A stretch of 64,000 bases of DNA, taken from positions 1,304,501 to 1,368,500 of the forward strand of contig NZ_CP107970.1 in assembly GCF_036090055.1 (NCBI RefSeq), given 5' to 3'. Positions within the stretch are counted from its first letter, which is position 1. Each line of letters begins with the position of its first letter. A program made the position numbers and the translations under genes. Positions 52,844 to 62,140 of this stretch are shown here, one piece after another. The stretch is from Nocardioides sp. NBC_00368. GTDB lineage: Bacteria > Actinomycetota > Actinomycetes > Propionibacteriales > Nocardioidaceae. The notes beneath the pieces were generated by a model that saw only the letters and a program-made list of their open reading frames with translations, was not told the origin of the DNA and ran no database searches.

Positions 52844-54365
52844 TCTTCAGTTCCGGGCCTTCAGTGAGCCGCTGGACGCTTCTGACGAGGCTGTCATTCG
52901 CGGCATCGCTGTCCCTTTCAACGAGATCGCTCCTGGCATCGAAGAGGCATTCATTCGCAATGCCATTCCCGATGGCATCGAGGTTCCCGTGTACGCAGAG
53001 CACGACCATCTTGACCGAGGTCTCCCCATTGGAACTGCCGTTGGAAAGAACGGCGACACCGGGTACGAGATCGAGGTTCGTCTTGCCGAAACCACAAAGG
53101 CAACTGAGGTTCGCGCTCTCGCAAAGGCTGGTGCCCTGAAGCACTTCTCTGTCGGCTTCAAGCCCATCGACTCCGAGATGGTCGGTGACGTTGTGGTTCG
53201 AAAGTCCGTCGAACTGCGAGAGGTCTCTCTCGTCGCAACGCCTGCATACAAGGGCGCTGTCATCACCGAAGTCCGTTCCGAGGCTCCGGCAATCAACTCT
53301 TCCAAGGAGGAAAACAACATGACTGACACTGTGAGCGAGGACCTGATCGAGGTCCGCTCTGAGCTTGAGGCGCTTCAGCGCCTGGTCGCCGTCCAGACTG
53401 AGGTCAAGGGCGAGGTCTCGGCTCCCATTCAGTTCCGTTCCGGCGGCGAGGCCCTCAAGGCGCTTGCTGCTGGTGACGAGAACGCGAAGACCCTGTTCCG
53501 TGCGGCTGACGCCACGGGGCCGGCTGTCTCGACTCAGGCTGGCGTTGGCTTCGGCGGCAACGGCTGGGTTGCGAAGCAGGCGAAGCTCGTCGACGAGAAG
53601 CGTCCGCTGATCGGCTTCTTCTCGAACCAGAGCCTCCCGGCCTTCGGCAACACCGTCGAGTACCCGGTTGTCTCCGGCACCAACGGTACCGTCGCGGCTC
53701 AGTCCGCTGAGGGCGCGAACCTGCCGTACATGGAGATCGAGCTCGGCTCGGACTCCGCTCCGGTCAAGACGTACGGCGGGTACTCCTCGCTGACCCGTCA
53801 GGCGATCGAGCGTGGCGACTCCGTGTACCTCTCGAAGGTTCTCGAGTACCAGGGCCTCCAGTACGCGAAGGCGACTGAGGCTGCGTTCCGTACTGGTGTT
53901 CTCGCCGCTGGCGTGACCCACACGACCGTTGCTGACCTGTCGGCTTCGACCAAGAACGACTGGCTGCTCGCTGCGCTTGGCGCGGCTGGCGACATCGAGG
54001 ACGACAGCCTTGGCCTCCAGGCTGACGCGCTGATCGTCTCGCGTGACGTGTACATCCACCTCGCGCAGGTCATGGAGTGGGACTTCGCTGGCAACGGTCA
54101 GTCCTTCATTGGTCGCGGTGGCGTTGTTCGCCAGGCCGGTCTGATCGGTGACCTTCCTGTCGCCGTGGTCAAGGGCCTCCCGGCGCTGACCGCGTTCGTC
54201 GCTTCGAGCGAGGCGTACGAGTCCTTCGAGTCGGCTGGCGCTCCGTTCCGTCTTCAGGACGAGAACATCATCAACCTGACCAAGGACTTCTCGCTGTACG
54301 GGTACATGGCCCACGGCGAGATGGACGCGGCTGGCATCCAGAAGATCGCCATCACCGCTGCCTGA
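52836..54365 (+). CDS. HK97-type prohead protease fused to major capsid protein
   Basis: 509 residues from GTG at 52836 with AGAGGAGGA upstream. Residues 1-155 are a prohead protease (IRGIAVPFNEIAPGIEEAFI, then HDHLDRGLPIGTAVGKN with the catalytic His, and LKHFSVGFKPID with the Ser). From about residue 162 there is a helical delta-like segment (EDLIEVRSELEALQRLV) and an HK97-fold capsid domain (GYSSLTRQAIERGDSVYLSK ... FIGRGGVVRQAGLIG). Fusion of the two saves genome space. An internal start at 53319 may produce free capsid protein. Confidence 0.93.
   Translation: MTDLQFRAFSEPLDASDEAVIRGIAVPFNEIAPGIEEAFIRNAIPDGIEVPVYAEHDHLDRGLPIGTAVGKNGDTGYEIEVRLAETTKATEVRALAKAGALKHFSVGFKPIDSEMVGDVVVRKSVELREVSLVATPAYKGAVITEVRSEAPAINSSKEENNMTDTVSEDLIEVRSELEALQRLVAVQTEVKGEVSAPIQFRSGGEALKALAAGDENAKTLFRAADATGPAVSTQAGVGFGGNGWVAKQAKLVDEKRPLIGFFSNQSLPAFGNTVEYPVVSGTNGTVAAQSAEGANLPYMEIELGSDSAPVKTYGGYSSLTRQAIERGDSVYLSKVLEYQGLQYAKATEAAFRTGVLAAGVTHTTVADLSASTKNDWLLAALGAAGDIEDDSLGLQADALIVSRDVYIHLAQVMEWDFAGNGQSFIGRGGVVRQAGLIGDLPVAVVKGLPALTAFVASSEAYESFESAGAPFRLQDENIINLTKDFSLYGYMAHGEMDAAGIQKIAITAA
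53304..53321 (+). promoter_or_regulatory. Internal ribosome binding site and ATG inside the protease-capsid gene
   Basis: AAGGAGG at 53304-53310 lies 8 nt before an in-frame ATG at 53319. Initiation here gives a 348-residue capsid protein without the protease. The site sits exactly at the domain junction. Confidence 0.7.
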
Positions 54366-54375
54366 TCCACTCCCT

Positions 54376-54452
54376 GAGGCGTTCTGAGGGCCTCTGAACT
54401 GTTCGCTCGATCCATTGAGGGTCGGGCTTTTTTCATGCCCTCAGAACGCCTC
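54376..54452 (+). terminator. Long inverted repeat and T-run after the capsid gene
   Basis: GAGGCGTTCTGAGGGC (54376-54391) is perfectly complementary to 54437-54452. The loop contains a TTTTTT tract at 54428-54433. It may partly terminate transcription or raise capsid mRNA stability. Confidence 0.65.
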
Positions 54453-54477
54453 CTGGCTTTCCTGAAGGAGGCTCAAC

Positions 54478-54810
54478 ATGGCTGTGACTCTTGAGCAGGT
54501 CGCAGAGTACGTCGGCTCCTCTGGCGAGTACGACATTCTGCTCACTTCGTGCCTTGCCGAAGCTGAGGTTCTCGTTTCCTCTCTTGTCGGCTCTGCTGTG
54601 ATCCCTCAGGTCATTCTGGACAGGGCTGTCCTTGAGGTTGCCGCTGATCTCTTCAATCGCCGCAATGCGCCGAATGGGATCACCTCTCAGCAGTTCGCAA
54701 CTTTCAATGGCGTCGGTACTTCTCCGGTTCGGATCAATCGCGATCCTCTCGCTGCCGCGTACCCGCTTCTGAAGCGCTGGATCACCCCTTGGGGAGTGAT
54801 CGCCCGGTGA
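54478..54810 (+). CDS. Head-tail connector/adaptor protein
   Basis: 110 residues, ATG at 54478 with AGGAGG upstream. All-helical start (VTLEQVAEYVGSSGEYDILL) and the typical VLEVAADLFNRRNAPNGI segment of gp6-like head-tail adaptors. It overlaps the next gene by 4 nt. Confidence 0.75.
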   Translation: MAVTLEQVAEYVGSSGEYDILLTSCLAEAEVLVSSLVGSAVIPQVILDRAVLEVAADLFNRRNAPNGITSQQFATFNGVGTSPVRINRDPLAAAYPLLKRWITPWGVIAR

Positions 54811-55172
54811 CGCTCTTCCAGGCTCGTACAGAGGCTGCTGACGCCCTTGAGGCAGTGGGAATGACGGTATTCGAGTGGCTCCCGGAAAGGGCCACTTCTC
54901 CTTGCGCGATTGTCGCGCCAGCAGAGCAGTACCTGACTTTCGACGCTGCCGTGTACCAGCAGTACTCGCTGAATGTGACGGTCCTTCTGGTGGCCGGCAA
55001 GGGCACGAACAAGTCGGTCACAACGGAGATCGACAACCTCATTGAGCAGGCCGTTTCTGCCCTGCAATCCAACTGGGACATCTCTTCGGTGTCCTCTCCC
55101 GGCGCTGTCTCCATCTGGGACGGCTCGTACCTCGGTTGCGCGATCGAACTGACGCGCCCGATCCAACTCTGA
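54807..55172 (+). CDS. Head closure / tail terminator-like protein
   Basis: 121 residues from GTG at 54807 (GTGA overlap). Mixed alpha/beta (GMTVFEWLPERATSPCAIVA ... YSLNVTVLLVAGKGTNKSVT), resembling tail-terminator proteins such as the lambda gpU group. The assignment is by shape and position. Confidence 0.62.
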   Translation: MTLFQARTEAADALEAVGMTVFEWLPERATSPCAIVAPAEQYLTFDAAVYQQYSLNVTVLLVAGKGTNKSVTTEIDNLIEQAVSALQSNWDISSVSSPGAVSIWDGSYLGCAIELTRPIQL

Positions 55173-55190
55173 ACAAGGAGGACATTCTTC

Positions 55191-55625
55191 ATGTCTGCAA
55201 CCCCTCTTGGGACTCGTACCCTGAAGATCAAGTTCGGCGCGGAGGAGTACTCCGCCGACGTTTCTGCGGTGACTCTGAACTCCGCTGAGAGCGAGTCGGA
55301 CTTCGTCTCGTTCGCTGACGCTGCCGCTGGTGGTGCCCGTCAGTACTCGGTCGCTTTCACCGCGACGCAGGACCCTGCTGACGCCACTTCGATCTGGAAC
55401 ATGGTGTGGCTGAACGCTGGCGACACTGTGGCTGTCGAGATCGCCCCGTATGGCGGTGCGACTGCTTCGGCGGCGAACCCGATCATTCGCGGCAACGTGG
55501 TCATCTCTGAGCCCGATGGTGCGCTGCTTGGTGGCGAGGCGAACGCCTCTGTCTCCGCGCGGTTCACCTTCGACCTGGAGTGGGTCTTCACCGCGAAGCC
55601 CGAGCTCGTCACCACGGCTGTCTGA
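55191..55625 (+). CDS. Major tail (tube) protein
   Basis: 144 residues, ATG at 55191 with AAGGAGG upstream. Beta-rich, Ala/Val/Thr-rich (EEYSADVSAVTLNSAESESD, FTATQDPADATSIWNMVWLN). The strong ribosome site, short length and place between connectors and tail chaperone fit a tube protein. Confidence 0.78.
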   Translation: MSATPLGTRTLKIKFGAEEYSADVSAVTLNSAESESDFVSFADAAAGGARQYSVAFTATQDPADATSIWNMVWLNAGDTVAVEIAPYGGATASAANPIIRGNVVISEPDGALLGGEANASVSARFTFDLEWVFTAKPELVTTAV

Positions 55626-55630
55626 TCCCG

Positions 55631-55804
55631 ATGACTGAGGCAGAGAACTCGAAGCCCAAGAGGGCTCGTGTTCCCAAGCGAGGGGATCGGCTTTCGGTCC
55701 CCTCGCCTGCCGTCATCGTCGACCCGCTTGGCGTCGAACATCGGGTCATCGGTGGCGTCTTCATCGTGGAGCACTCCGGCAAGCACGTCATCCGAAAGGG
55801 GTGA
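55631..55804 (+). CDS. Small phage hypothetical protein
   Basis: 57 residues from ATG at 55631, just after the tube-protein stop. A basic N-terminus (KPKRARVPKRGDRLSVP) and a beta-like rest (AVIVDPLGVEHRVIGGVFIV). Tight packing supports it as real. No family is recognised. Confidence 0.6.
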   Translation: MTEAENSKPKRARVPKRGDRLSVPSPAVIVDPLGVEHRVIGGVFIVEHSGKHVIRKG

Positions 55805-55807
55805 CGA

Positions 55808-56191
55808 ATGGCGACAGCAGTACGAGTCGAAGGACTCCGGAGAGCTGTTCGTCAACTGGAGCGCGCTGGTGTCGAAGTCGAGGACCTCAAGAAGGCTTTT
55901 TCTCGGGTCTCCAATGAGGCGATGAATGACATTCGCCCCCACATTCCTCGTGGCGACACTGGCGCGCTTGCAGCATCTCTCCGCGCATCAAAGACCAAGA
56001 ACACAGCCCGTGTGTACATCGGGTACAAGCGCGTTCCATACGCCGGTCCAATCAACTTCGGTTGGTGGGATCGAAACATCGAGTCGACCCACTTCATGCA
56101 GGTGGTTGACGACCCGTCGAACGCAAACAAGTACGTGAACATCATCGAGCAAGAGCTTGACCGGCTTGTCGCTCGCCTCAATCTCAACTGA
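55808..56191 (+). CDS. HK97 gp10-like tail-completion protein
   Basis: 127 residues. RRAVRQLERAGVEVEDLKKA and IRPHIPRGDTGALAASLRAS match the HK97-gp10 family, including the TGAL segment. It acts at the head-tail joint. It follows the small gene by 3 nt. Confidence 0.78.
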   Translation: MATAVRVEGLRRAVRQLERAGVEVEDLKKAFSRVSNEAMNDIRPHIPRGDTGALAASLRASKTKNTARVYIGYKRVPYAGPINFGWWDRNIESTHFMQVVDDPSNANKYVNIIEQELDRLVARLNLN

Positions 56192-56210
56192 CAAGGAGTC
56201 AACACAAAAC

Positions 56211-56477
56211 ATGGACATGAAGAAGTTTCTCGGCTCGATCACTGGTTTCGAGCGACTTGCCATCAAGAGCAAGTTTGGCGAGAGCGTCATTGCTCTCCTG
56301 GACGGCGACCCGCTGGACGCGATCACCGCTCTTGCTTTCATCGAGTTCAAGCGCGATGGCGACACTGATCTGAAGGCTCACACGAAGGCGATGAGCCTGA
56401 CGATGGATGAGCTCACTGAGCGGCTGAAGGGTCTTCAGGAGGCTTCGGAGGACGAGGCGCTGGACCCTTCCAACTGA
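56211..56477 (+). CDS. Tail assembly chaperone, gpG-like
   Basis: 88 residues from ATG at 56211. An acidic helical protein (LTMDELTERLKGLQEASEDE) directly before the tape measure gene, the standard site of the chaperone pair. Most ribosomes should stop at 56477; a fraction may shift into the -1 frame and make the longer gpGT form. Confidence 0.8.
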   Translation: MDMKKFLGSITGFERLAIKSKFGESVIALLDGDPLDAITALAFIEFKRDGDTDLKAHTKAMSLTMDELTERLKGLQEASEDEALDPSN

Positions 56478-56611
56478 CAGATCCCCATGACGAAACAAAG
56501 GCGATGGCTGAGTGGTGCGTGATGACCCGAATGCCGCCGTCTGTCTGGAAGGAACTGTCATTCACTGAACAGGCGGCTTTTGCCGAGGCTGCCGCCAAGT
56601 TTGCGCATTGA
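56422..56611 (+). CDS. Tail chaperone C-terminal extension in the -1 frame (gpT-like)
   Basis: The -1 frame is open from 56422 to a TGA at 56609-56611 and has no good independent start; an ATG at 56504 would give only 35 residues. Its translation contains MPPSVWKELSFTEQAAFAEA, which has the PPS...W/F...AAF pattern of gpGT C-termini. Shifting must occur between 56422 and 56477. CCCTTCC at 56464-56470 is the best slippery-like site seen, though it is not canonical. Confidence 0.65.
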
Positions 56612-56643
56612 GCGCACGACACTCTGAAAGGTGGTGATCTCGC

Positions 56644-59619
56644 ATGGCCGCTGGACCAATCAAGGTCGCAATCCTCGCTGACGTGAAGCAGTTCCAGAAT
56701 GACATGAAGAAGTCGCAGAGCGTCCTGTCGAAGTTTGGCAAGGTCGCTGCTGCTGGCTTTGGTGTCGCTGGCATTGCCGCCGTCTCGATGTTTGACGACT
56801 TCATTGCAAGTTCCAGGGAGGCCGCACGCGCGTCTCGCGTCATTGACTCCACTTGGGGAAACCTCGCTGATGATGTCAAGAAGTCCTTCGGGAGCCTGTC
56901 CGAGACGTACGCGATCAGCGAACGTGACCTCTCCAGTCTCGCCTCGACAATGGGTCGGGCTGGGGTCACTTCACAGGCTGAGCTGGAGAAGATTGCCGAC
57001 TCGATGCAGCGCACCGGTCTTTCGGCTGACGCGCTCTCGTCGGCCTTCATGGCCGAGTACGACGTGCTCGACAACTTCGGCATCAACCTCAAGCAGTCGC
57101 AGGTCGACCTGGAGGCCGCGCGCCTCGCGCAGGAGGAGTACGGCAAGTCCCTTGAAGCGCTGACTGTTTCGCAGCAGAACGCGATGCAGTCGCAGGCGAT
57201 CCTGAACCTTGTCAACGAGCAGGCAGGCAGGATCAAGCCTCCCGAGGCCGGCTCTTGGGAAGACTCCACAAGTCGCATCGCTGAGTCCTTCACGGACATC
57301 GGGCGCACGCTCGGATCCTTCGGGATCAAGTACCTGACTCCTTGGGCTGAGGCTTTCGCTGACGCCCTGGACGACGTTGAGGTTGACCTCAAGGAGTTCG
57401 CCAAGACGACCGACGCGACCGCGCTTGGCGCTGAGCACCTTGAGGCTCTGAAGACGGTTGTCGAAGACACGGACTGGAAGGGCCTCTCGGCGCTGAGCGC
57501 TGGCCTCCTGGCCGGTGGCGCGTCTGCACATGTCCTTGCCGCTGGCATCGCTGCTTCGGCGACGGCATCGTCTGCTCTGGTCACGAACCTTCGTGATGTC
57601 GCCAAGGAGCGCAAGAAGGCGCTGGGCGTGAACGCTGAGAAGCGTGAGGGCCTCTCGGCGGAGATCGAGGAGAACAAGGAACTCCTGGCACTGCTCGCGG
57701 ATGACCTCATGGACTTCGAGCGTGCTCGCAAGGAACGTGGCGGACTGTCGTCCGCGAGCGAGGTCGCGGCGATGGCTCAGTTCGACGAGGTGACCGAGAA
57801 GAACCGCAAGCTCAAGGAGTCGTTCGCTGACCTGTCGATCGAGAACCAGAAACTGTCTGGCTCGTTCGGCTTCCTGCGCGCGCTCCTCAACCCCGTTGGT
57901 CTCACCATCGGCGCGATCACTCTCGCCGTTGCTGCCCTCGTCGGCGGACTGACGTACCTGTACACCAAGTTCGAGTCGGTCAAGATGGCTGCCGACTCTG
58001 CGTGGTTCATGGAGATGGTCCCTGCGATCAACCGCCTGAAGACCGCGTGGGACGAGGTTGTCACCTCGCTCGACAACGCCCTTGCTCCCTTCGGTGGGCT
58101 TGAGGGCACGGCTCGCTCCTTCGGCGAGACCGTGCTGCCGTTCCTGATCGGTCGCCTTGCCGACACTGTGAACCAACTGGCTGCGTTCCTTCGGGGCGTG
58201 GCGATGGTGATCGATGGCATCGCTGCTTTCGCGAGCTGGTGCAAGCGGGCATACAACGCGATCCGCGACTGGGGCAATGAGACTCAGCGCAAGGTGGACG
58301 CGATGGATGCCGCGATCGACGGCTTCATCTCGGATGCGGTCAGGTACATCAAGAGCCTTCCGGGCAAGATCGCTGGCGTCGCTGGCGACATGGCCGCGAA
58401 GTTCACGGACTTCGACTGGTCTGGCCTTGGGTCGGACATCGTTGCTGGCATCGCATCGGGCATCACTGGGGCCGGCTCTTCGGTCGTGACCTCTCTCGTT
58501 GATGTCGCCTCCGATGGTCTCGCTGCGGCGAAGGCCGCTCTGGGCATTCACTCTCCGTCGCGTGTCTTCATGCGTGAGGTTGGTGTCTGGATCCCGCGAG
58601 GCATCGCGAAGGGCATTCGCTCGAAGAACAGCGAGGTCGAGAAGGAGATCGTTCGCGGTCTTCGCAAGGCTGTTGCCGCTGCTCGCAAGGAGTGGGACGA
58701 GGCTCGTTCCTCGATCACTTCGAGTGGCAACTCTGCCGAGTCCTCGTTCACGACGGCGATCCTCGGTGAGCGGTACAGCGGCGCACGGAAGAACGTCGAG
58801 GACCTGATCGGCTCGATGTCCACGGGGCTCCGCACGGCGCTTCAGGGCATCCCTCGCGCAGGGAAGATCTTCGATCGCATCTGGAAGTCGACGGACAAGC
58901 AGAGGGCTCGCCTCCGCGACCTCGGCAACCGGATCAACAGCAACAACGCTGCCCTGGAGAAGGCACGGGATCTTCAGTCGAAGATCAACTCGCTGTCTGA
59001 CTCGATCAGTCAGAAGTGGACGGGCTTCGCTGACATCAACGCCAGTGACAACTGGAAGACGGTCAGCAGGCACATGCAGGACGATCTTCGGACGTTCGAC
59101 TTCTCCGGCTGGATGAATGACCTCACCTCGTCTGCTTCGCAGGCTGTCGCTGCCGCCAACCTCGGCAAGCAGGTGCTCGACAAGTACGACCTGTCGAACG
59201 CTGCCGCTGAGGCAATCGCTGGCCTGGATGCTGAGTCGCAGGCTGCGGTGTACGAGGGACTCCTCAAGGGTGGTCAGGCCGCTGTCGCGCAACTGAACTC
59301 GGCGTACAGCCAACTCGGTTCGTCGGGCGAGGCATTCGGTGACGCGCTCTCCAAGGAGCTGTACGGCAAGACCGACTCTCAGGCTGCCGCGTACGTCGCT
59401 GGTCTCACGAAGCGCCAGAAGGAGCTGAACGCCGCCGCCGTGAAGATGGCCGATGCGTTCAATGCTCGCATTCAGGGTGCTGTCGCGAAGGCCGAGAAGG
59501 CTTCCAACACGAAGGTGTCGGTGAAGCTCTCGGCTCAGCAGGTGTCTGCGATCCAGCGTGGTCGAGAGATCACTCTGGACATTCAGGCGTACGAGAAGTC
59601 GAAGGGCAAGAAGCGCTGA
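56644..59619 (+). CDS. Tape measure protein
   Basis: 991 residues. The N-terminal IKVAILADVKQFQNDMKKSQ start is typical of siphophage tape measures. Long helical regions follow, with a hydrophobic stretch near residue 420 (LTIGAITLAVAALVGGLTYL) and the LGIHSPSRVFMREVGVWIPR motif usual in this family. It sets tail length. A 895-residue antisense frame here is an artefact of the phage's missing TAA/TAG triplets. Confidence 0.95.
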   Translation: MAAGPIKVAILADVKQFQNDMKKSQSVLSKFGKVAAAGFGVAGIAAVSMFDDFIASSREAARASRVIDSTWGNLADDVKKSFGSLSETYAISERDLSSLASTMGRAGVTSQAELEKIADSMQRTGLSADALSSAFMAEYDVLDNFGINLKQSQVDLEAARLAQEEYGKSLEALTVSQQNAMQSQAILNLVNEQAGRIKPPEAGSWEDSTSRIAESFTDIGRTLGSFGIKYLTPWAEAFADALDDVEVDLKEFAKTTDATALGAEHLEALKTVVEDTDWKGLSALSAGLLAGGASAHVLAAGIAASATASSALVTNLRDVAKERKKALGVNAEKREGLSAEIEENKELLALLADDLMDFERARKERGGLSSASEVAAMAQFDEVTEKNRKLKESFADLSIENQKLSGSFGFLRALLNPVGLTIGAITLAVAALVGGLTYLYTKFESVKMAADSAWFMEMVPAINRLKTAWDEVVTSLDNALAPFGGLEGTARSFGETVLPFLIGRLADTVNQLAAFLRGVAMVIDGIAAFASWCKRAYNAIRDWGNETQRKVDAMDAAIDGFISDAVRYIKSLPGKIAGVAGDMAAKFTDFDWSGLGSDIVAGIASGITGAGSSVVTSLVDVASDGLAAAKAALGIHSPSRVFMREVGVWIPRGIAKGIRSKNSEVEKEIVRGLRKAVAAARKEWDEARSSITSSGNSAESSFTTAILGERYSGARKNVEDLIGSMSTGLRTALQGIPRAGKIFDRIWKSTDKQRARLRDLGNRINSNNAALEKARDLQSKINSLSDSISQKWTGFADINASDNWKTVSRHMQDDLRTFDFSGWMNDLTSSASQAVAAANLGKQVLDKYDLSNAAAEAIAGLDAESQAAVYEGLLKGGQAAVAQLNSAYSQLGSSGEAFGDALSKELYGKTDSQAAAYVAGLTKRQKELNAAAVKMADAFNARIQGAVAKAEKASNTKVSVKLSAQQVSAIQRGREITLDIQAYEKSKGKKR

Positions 59620-59639
59620 CGCTTCTCTCTCGCAAACCC

Positions 59640-59680
59640 GAAGCGGGTCATCAGTCAAAGGACTGGTGGCCCGCTTCTTT
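59640..59680 (+). terminator. Terminator after the tape measure gene
   Basis: GAAGCGGG (59640-59647) pairs with CCCGCTTC (59670-59677), with inner CAGTC/GACTG pairing and a TTTC tail. Confidence 0.8.
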
Positions 59681-59706
59681 CATTCCAAACTGAAAGAGGT
59701 TCCACT

Positions 59707-62028
59707 TTGGCAAGTCTCCCCATCGACAGCACTGCGCTGCTGAGGGTCGAGGTCGAGAAGGTCGCTGACGGTCCGCGGAACTGGATCCAGAACCACTCTG
59801 GCATCAAGGGCGCATGGGGCTGGAGGTCTGACAACGCAACACTGCGCGGCATCACCAATGGTGCATCGGAGGAGAAGCTTCAGACCGCCTGGCAGATCTC
59901 TGCGTACAACTCCACGACCAAGACGTTCACCGTTCTCGCGCAGCCTGGCTTCAGCCTGCTCGATCACTTCGCTGTTGGCGACACGTTCTTCTGGGTTCCC
60001 TCGACCGGCCTCGTGTCGGTCTCGTCGGACGGTGAGCCCCACACTGTCTCCGCCGTCACTGCAACGACGATCAGCACGACCGAGACGTTCTCGGTGGCAC
60101 CGCTGAACTCTGGGTACATCGCCACGACTGGCACGCACTTTCGCATGACAACTGGCGGCGCAGGTGGGAGCAACCCTCCGCGCTCGTCCGCTGACTCTCC
60201 GCTCTTCGACGTTCCTGTTCAGGCAGGGGAGTGGATCGCTGCTCGCCTGAACGTGGTCGGCATTCGCGATGCGAACCAGGAGGCTCCCGGCAACACGTAC
60301 CTCGGTGTTCGCACGTTCTTCATTGACGCCAACGGGACGTACATCAGCAACTCGCTGTCCGCCTTCGTTCACACGCAGAAGATCGGCGCTCTCGACGTTG
60401 CGCCTCGCCAGGTTCCTGCTGGCGCTGCGTTCGCTTGCCTCGCGATCGACGTCAAGAGCAGCGTCGATGGTGTCACGTTCACGAACCCGACTGAGGCTGG
60501 TGGAAACCTTCGCTTCAACCGTGTCGTGATGACGACTGCTGCGACGGCTGCGGAGATCAACCTTGCTGGCATTCCGCCGGTCGAGTGGATCGATGTCATG
60601 CCCGAGTCGATCGACATGGACATCCAGCGTGAGGGCCTTGAGGTTGGAACGCTGAGCCTCTCGGCTCGTTCCGCTGCGCTGGATCCTGCCGTCAACGACG
60701 TGCTGGTCACTGGCCGCAAGATCAAGGCTTCGACGCTCGTCAACGGCGTGTGGGAGCCAGTCTTCGTTGGCCGGCTGACGCACGCGGAGGTCTCGTACGA
60801 TCTCGAGCTTCCTGATCCCGACGACAGGGTTGGCATCACGCTGACGGCTGTCGACAACACGCAGGATCTGGGCAACACGAAGGCTCCCGAGGTTCTGGAT
60901 CCTGCTGGCACTCAGGGCATCCAGGCGATGCTGGAGGCTTCTCCGGTCCCGTACAACGTGAACGGTGCCTCGTACGCCCCGTCATGGGATGCGTACGTCA
61001 TCGGGATCAACGAGAGCGCGAACCTCCTGGAGCAGGTGCGGCTCGTTGGTGACTCTTCGACCACTCCCGTGTACGCGCACGTCCGCCGAGATGGCGTCTT
61101 CAAGGTGTGGAGCGAGTCCCTCGACCCCGCCGCCGTCCCCGTGACGACGAGCGACTTCACTGACGTTCAGGTCGGCTGGGACTCCGAGAACTGCATCAAC
61201 GAGGTCAACGTCCAGTTCCTGCGGTTCAACCCCGTGACGAGCGCGACGGAGGAGATCCCGTACGGCCCGTATCGGGACAACGCCAGCGTTCGCCGCTGGG
61301 GCGTCCACAAGGCTGACATGAAGGTCTCGCGTCCGGCTGAGGATGCCGCCGAGATCAAGACGATCGCTGAGAAGTTCCTCGCTGCGAACGGCACGCCGAC
61401 GAAGCGTGTGCGCTCGATGACGATCCCGATCGCTCAGCGCGTCCGCTCCGAGTTCGGTGACTTCGACGTTCCGAGCACGGCTGCGCACCTTGCGCTGCTC
61501 GACCTCGGTGACCTGATCCAGGTGGACTCTGGCGTACTCCCTGTCGAGACGCTGCGGATCACTGGCATCAGTCACCGGATCACGCATGACGGCTGGTTCG
61601 TTGAGCTCGTCTTCGAGAAGGCTGACGGGATCGCTCAGCCGATCGTGTACCCCGCTGTCACTTCGACGACGTACGAGACGGCGTGGACTGGTCTGCCTCA
61701 GACATCGGGCGTTGCCGTGACCGGCGCTCCCGAGTGGCGGATCCTGAACAACTGCCTGGTGATCCGGTTTGACGACACGACGCTTGCAGCGGACTGGGCC
61801 ATTGACAACGGTGGCAACGCAACGGACATCAACTTCTCTGCTGTCCCTGCGGAGTATCGCCCCGGCTTCCAGGTCGACTTCCTGCTTCAGATGGGCAGTG
61901 TCGTCTGCTTCGGCACGGTGTACCCCGGTGGAACTGTCGCGCTGAAGAGCGCTGACTCTCGTGGCGGCGCGTACACCGCGACCGCTGGCAACCCCATTCG
62001 CGGGCTGGTGTCGATCCCGCTGTTCTGA
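59707..62028 (+). CDS. Minor tail / tail tip protein
   Basis: 773 residues from TTG at 59707. It seems to merge functions that larger phages split: an N-terminal part with possible carbohydrate-binding character (DVPVQAGEWIAARLNVVGIR), a central domain (PPVEWIDVMPESIDMDIQRE, VFVGRLTHAEVSYDLELPDP) resembling Gp37-like baseplate proteins, and a C-terminal beta-rich end likely to contact the host. No separate Dit, Tal or receptor-binding gene follows. Confidence 0.78.
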   Translation: MASLPIDSTALLRVEVEKVADGPRNWIQNHSGIKGAWGWRSDNATLRGITNGASEEKLQTAWQISAYNSTTKTFTVLAQPGFSLLDHFAVGDTFFWVPSTGLVSVSSDGEPHTVSAVTATTISTTETFSVAPLNSGYIATTGTHFRMTTGGAGGSNPPRSSADSPLFDVPVQAGEWIAARLNVVGIRDANQEAPGNTYLGVRTFFIDANGTYISNSLSAFVHTQKIGALDVAPRQVPAGAAFACLAIDVKSSVDGVTFTNPTEAGGNLRFNRVVMTTAATAAEINLAGIPPVEWIDVMPESIDMDIQREGLEVGTLSLSARSAALDPAVNDVLVTGRKIKASTLVNGVWEPVFVGRLTHAEVSYDLELPDPDDRVGITLTAVDNTQDLGNTKAPEVLDPAGTQGIQAMLEASPVPYNVNGASYAPSWDAYVIGINESANLLEQVRLVGDSSTTPVYAHVRRDGVFKVWSESLDPAAVPVTTSDFTDVQVGWDSENCINEVNVQFLRFNPVTSATEEIPYGPYRDNASVRRWGVHKADMKVSRPAEDAAEIKTIAEKFLAANGTPTKRVRSMTIPIAQRVRSEFGDFDVPSTAAHLALLDLGDLIQVDSGVLPVETLRITGISHRITHDGWFVELVFEKADGIAQPIVYPAVTSTTYETAWTGLPQTSGVAVTGAPEWRILNNCLVIRFDDTTLAADWAIDNGGNATDINFSAVPAEYRPGFQVDFLLQMGSVVCFGTVYPGGTVALKSADSRGGAYTATAGNPIRGLVSIPLF

Positions 62029-62073
62029 GGCTCTCTCAGGACTGCTCTGAGCCTCTGGCTCACCCAACTCTGC

Positions 62074-62113
62074 AAGGCCCCTGGAGCGCTTTCTCGCGCG
62101 CTCTGGGGGCCTT
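62074..62113 (+). terminator. Hairpin after the tail tip gene
   Basis: AAGGCCCC (62074-62081) pairs with GGGGCCTT (62106-62113), with inner AGCGC/GCGCT pairs. The downstream strand is T-rich. Confidence 0.75.
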
Positions 62114-62140
62114 CTGCATTCCAACAACCAAGGAGGATCA

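Noticed and set aside
52620..54314. 564-codon antisense frame over the protease-capsid gene
   Set aside because: Same cause: only TGA can stop translation here. The sequence lacks domain-like features.
56971..59658. 895-codon open frame antisense to the tape measure gene
   Set aside because: It follows from the lack of TAA and TAG in the prophage plus biased codons. It has no ribosome site, and the sense frame encodes a clear tape measure protein.
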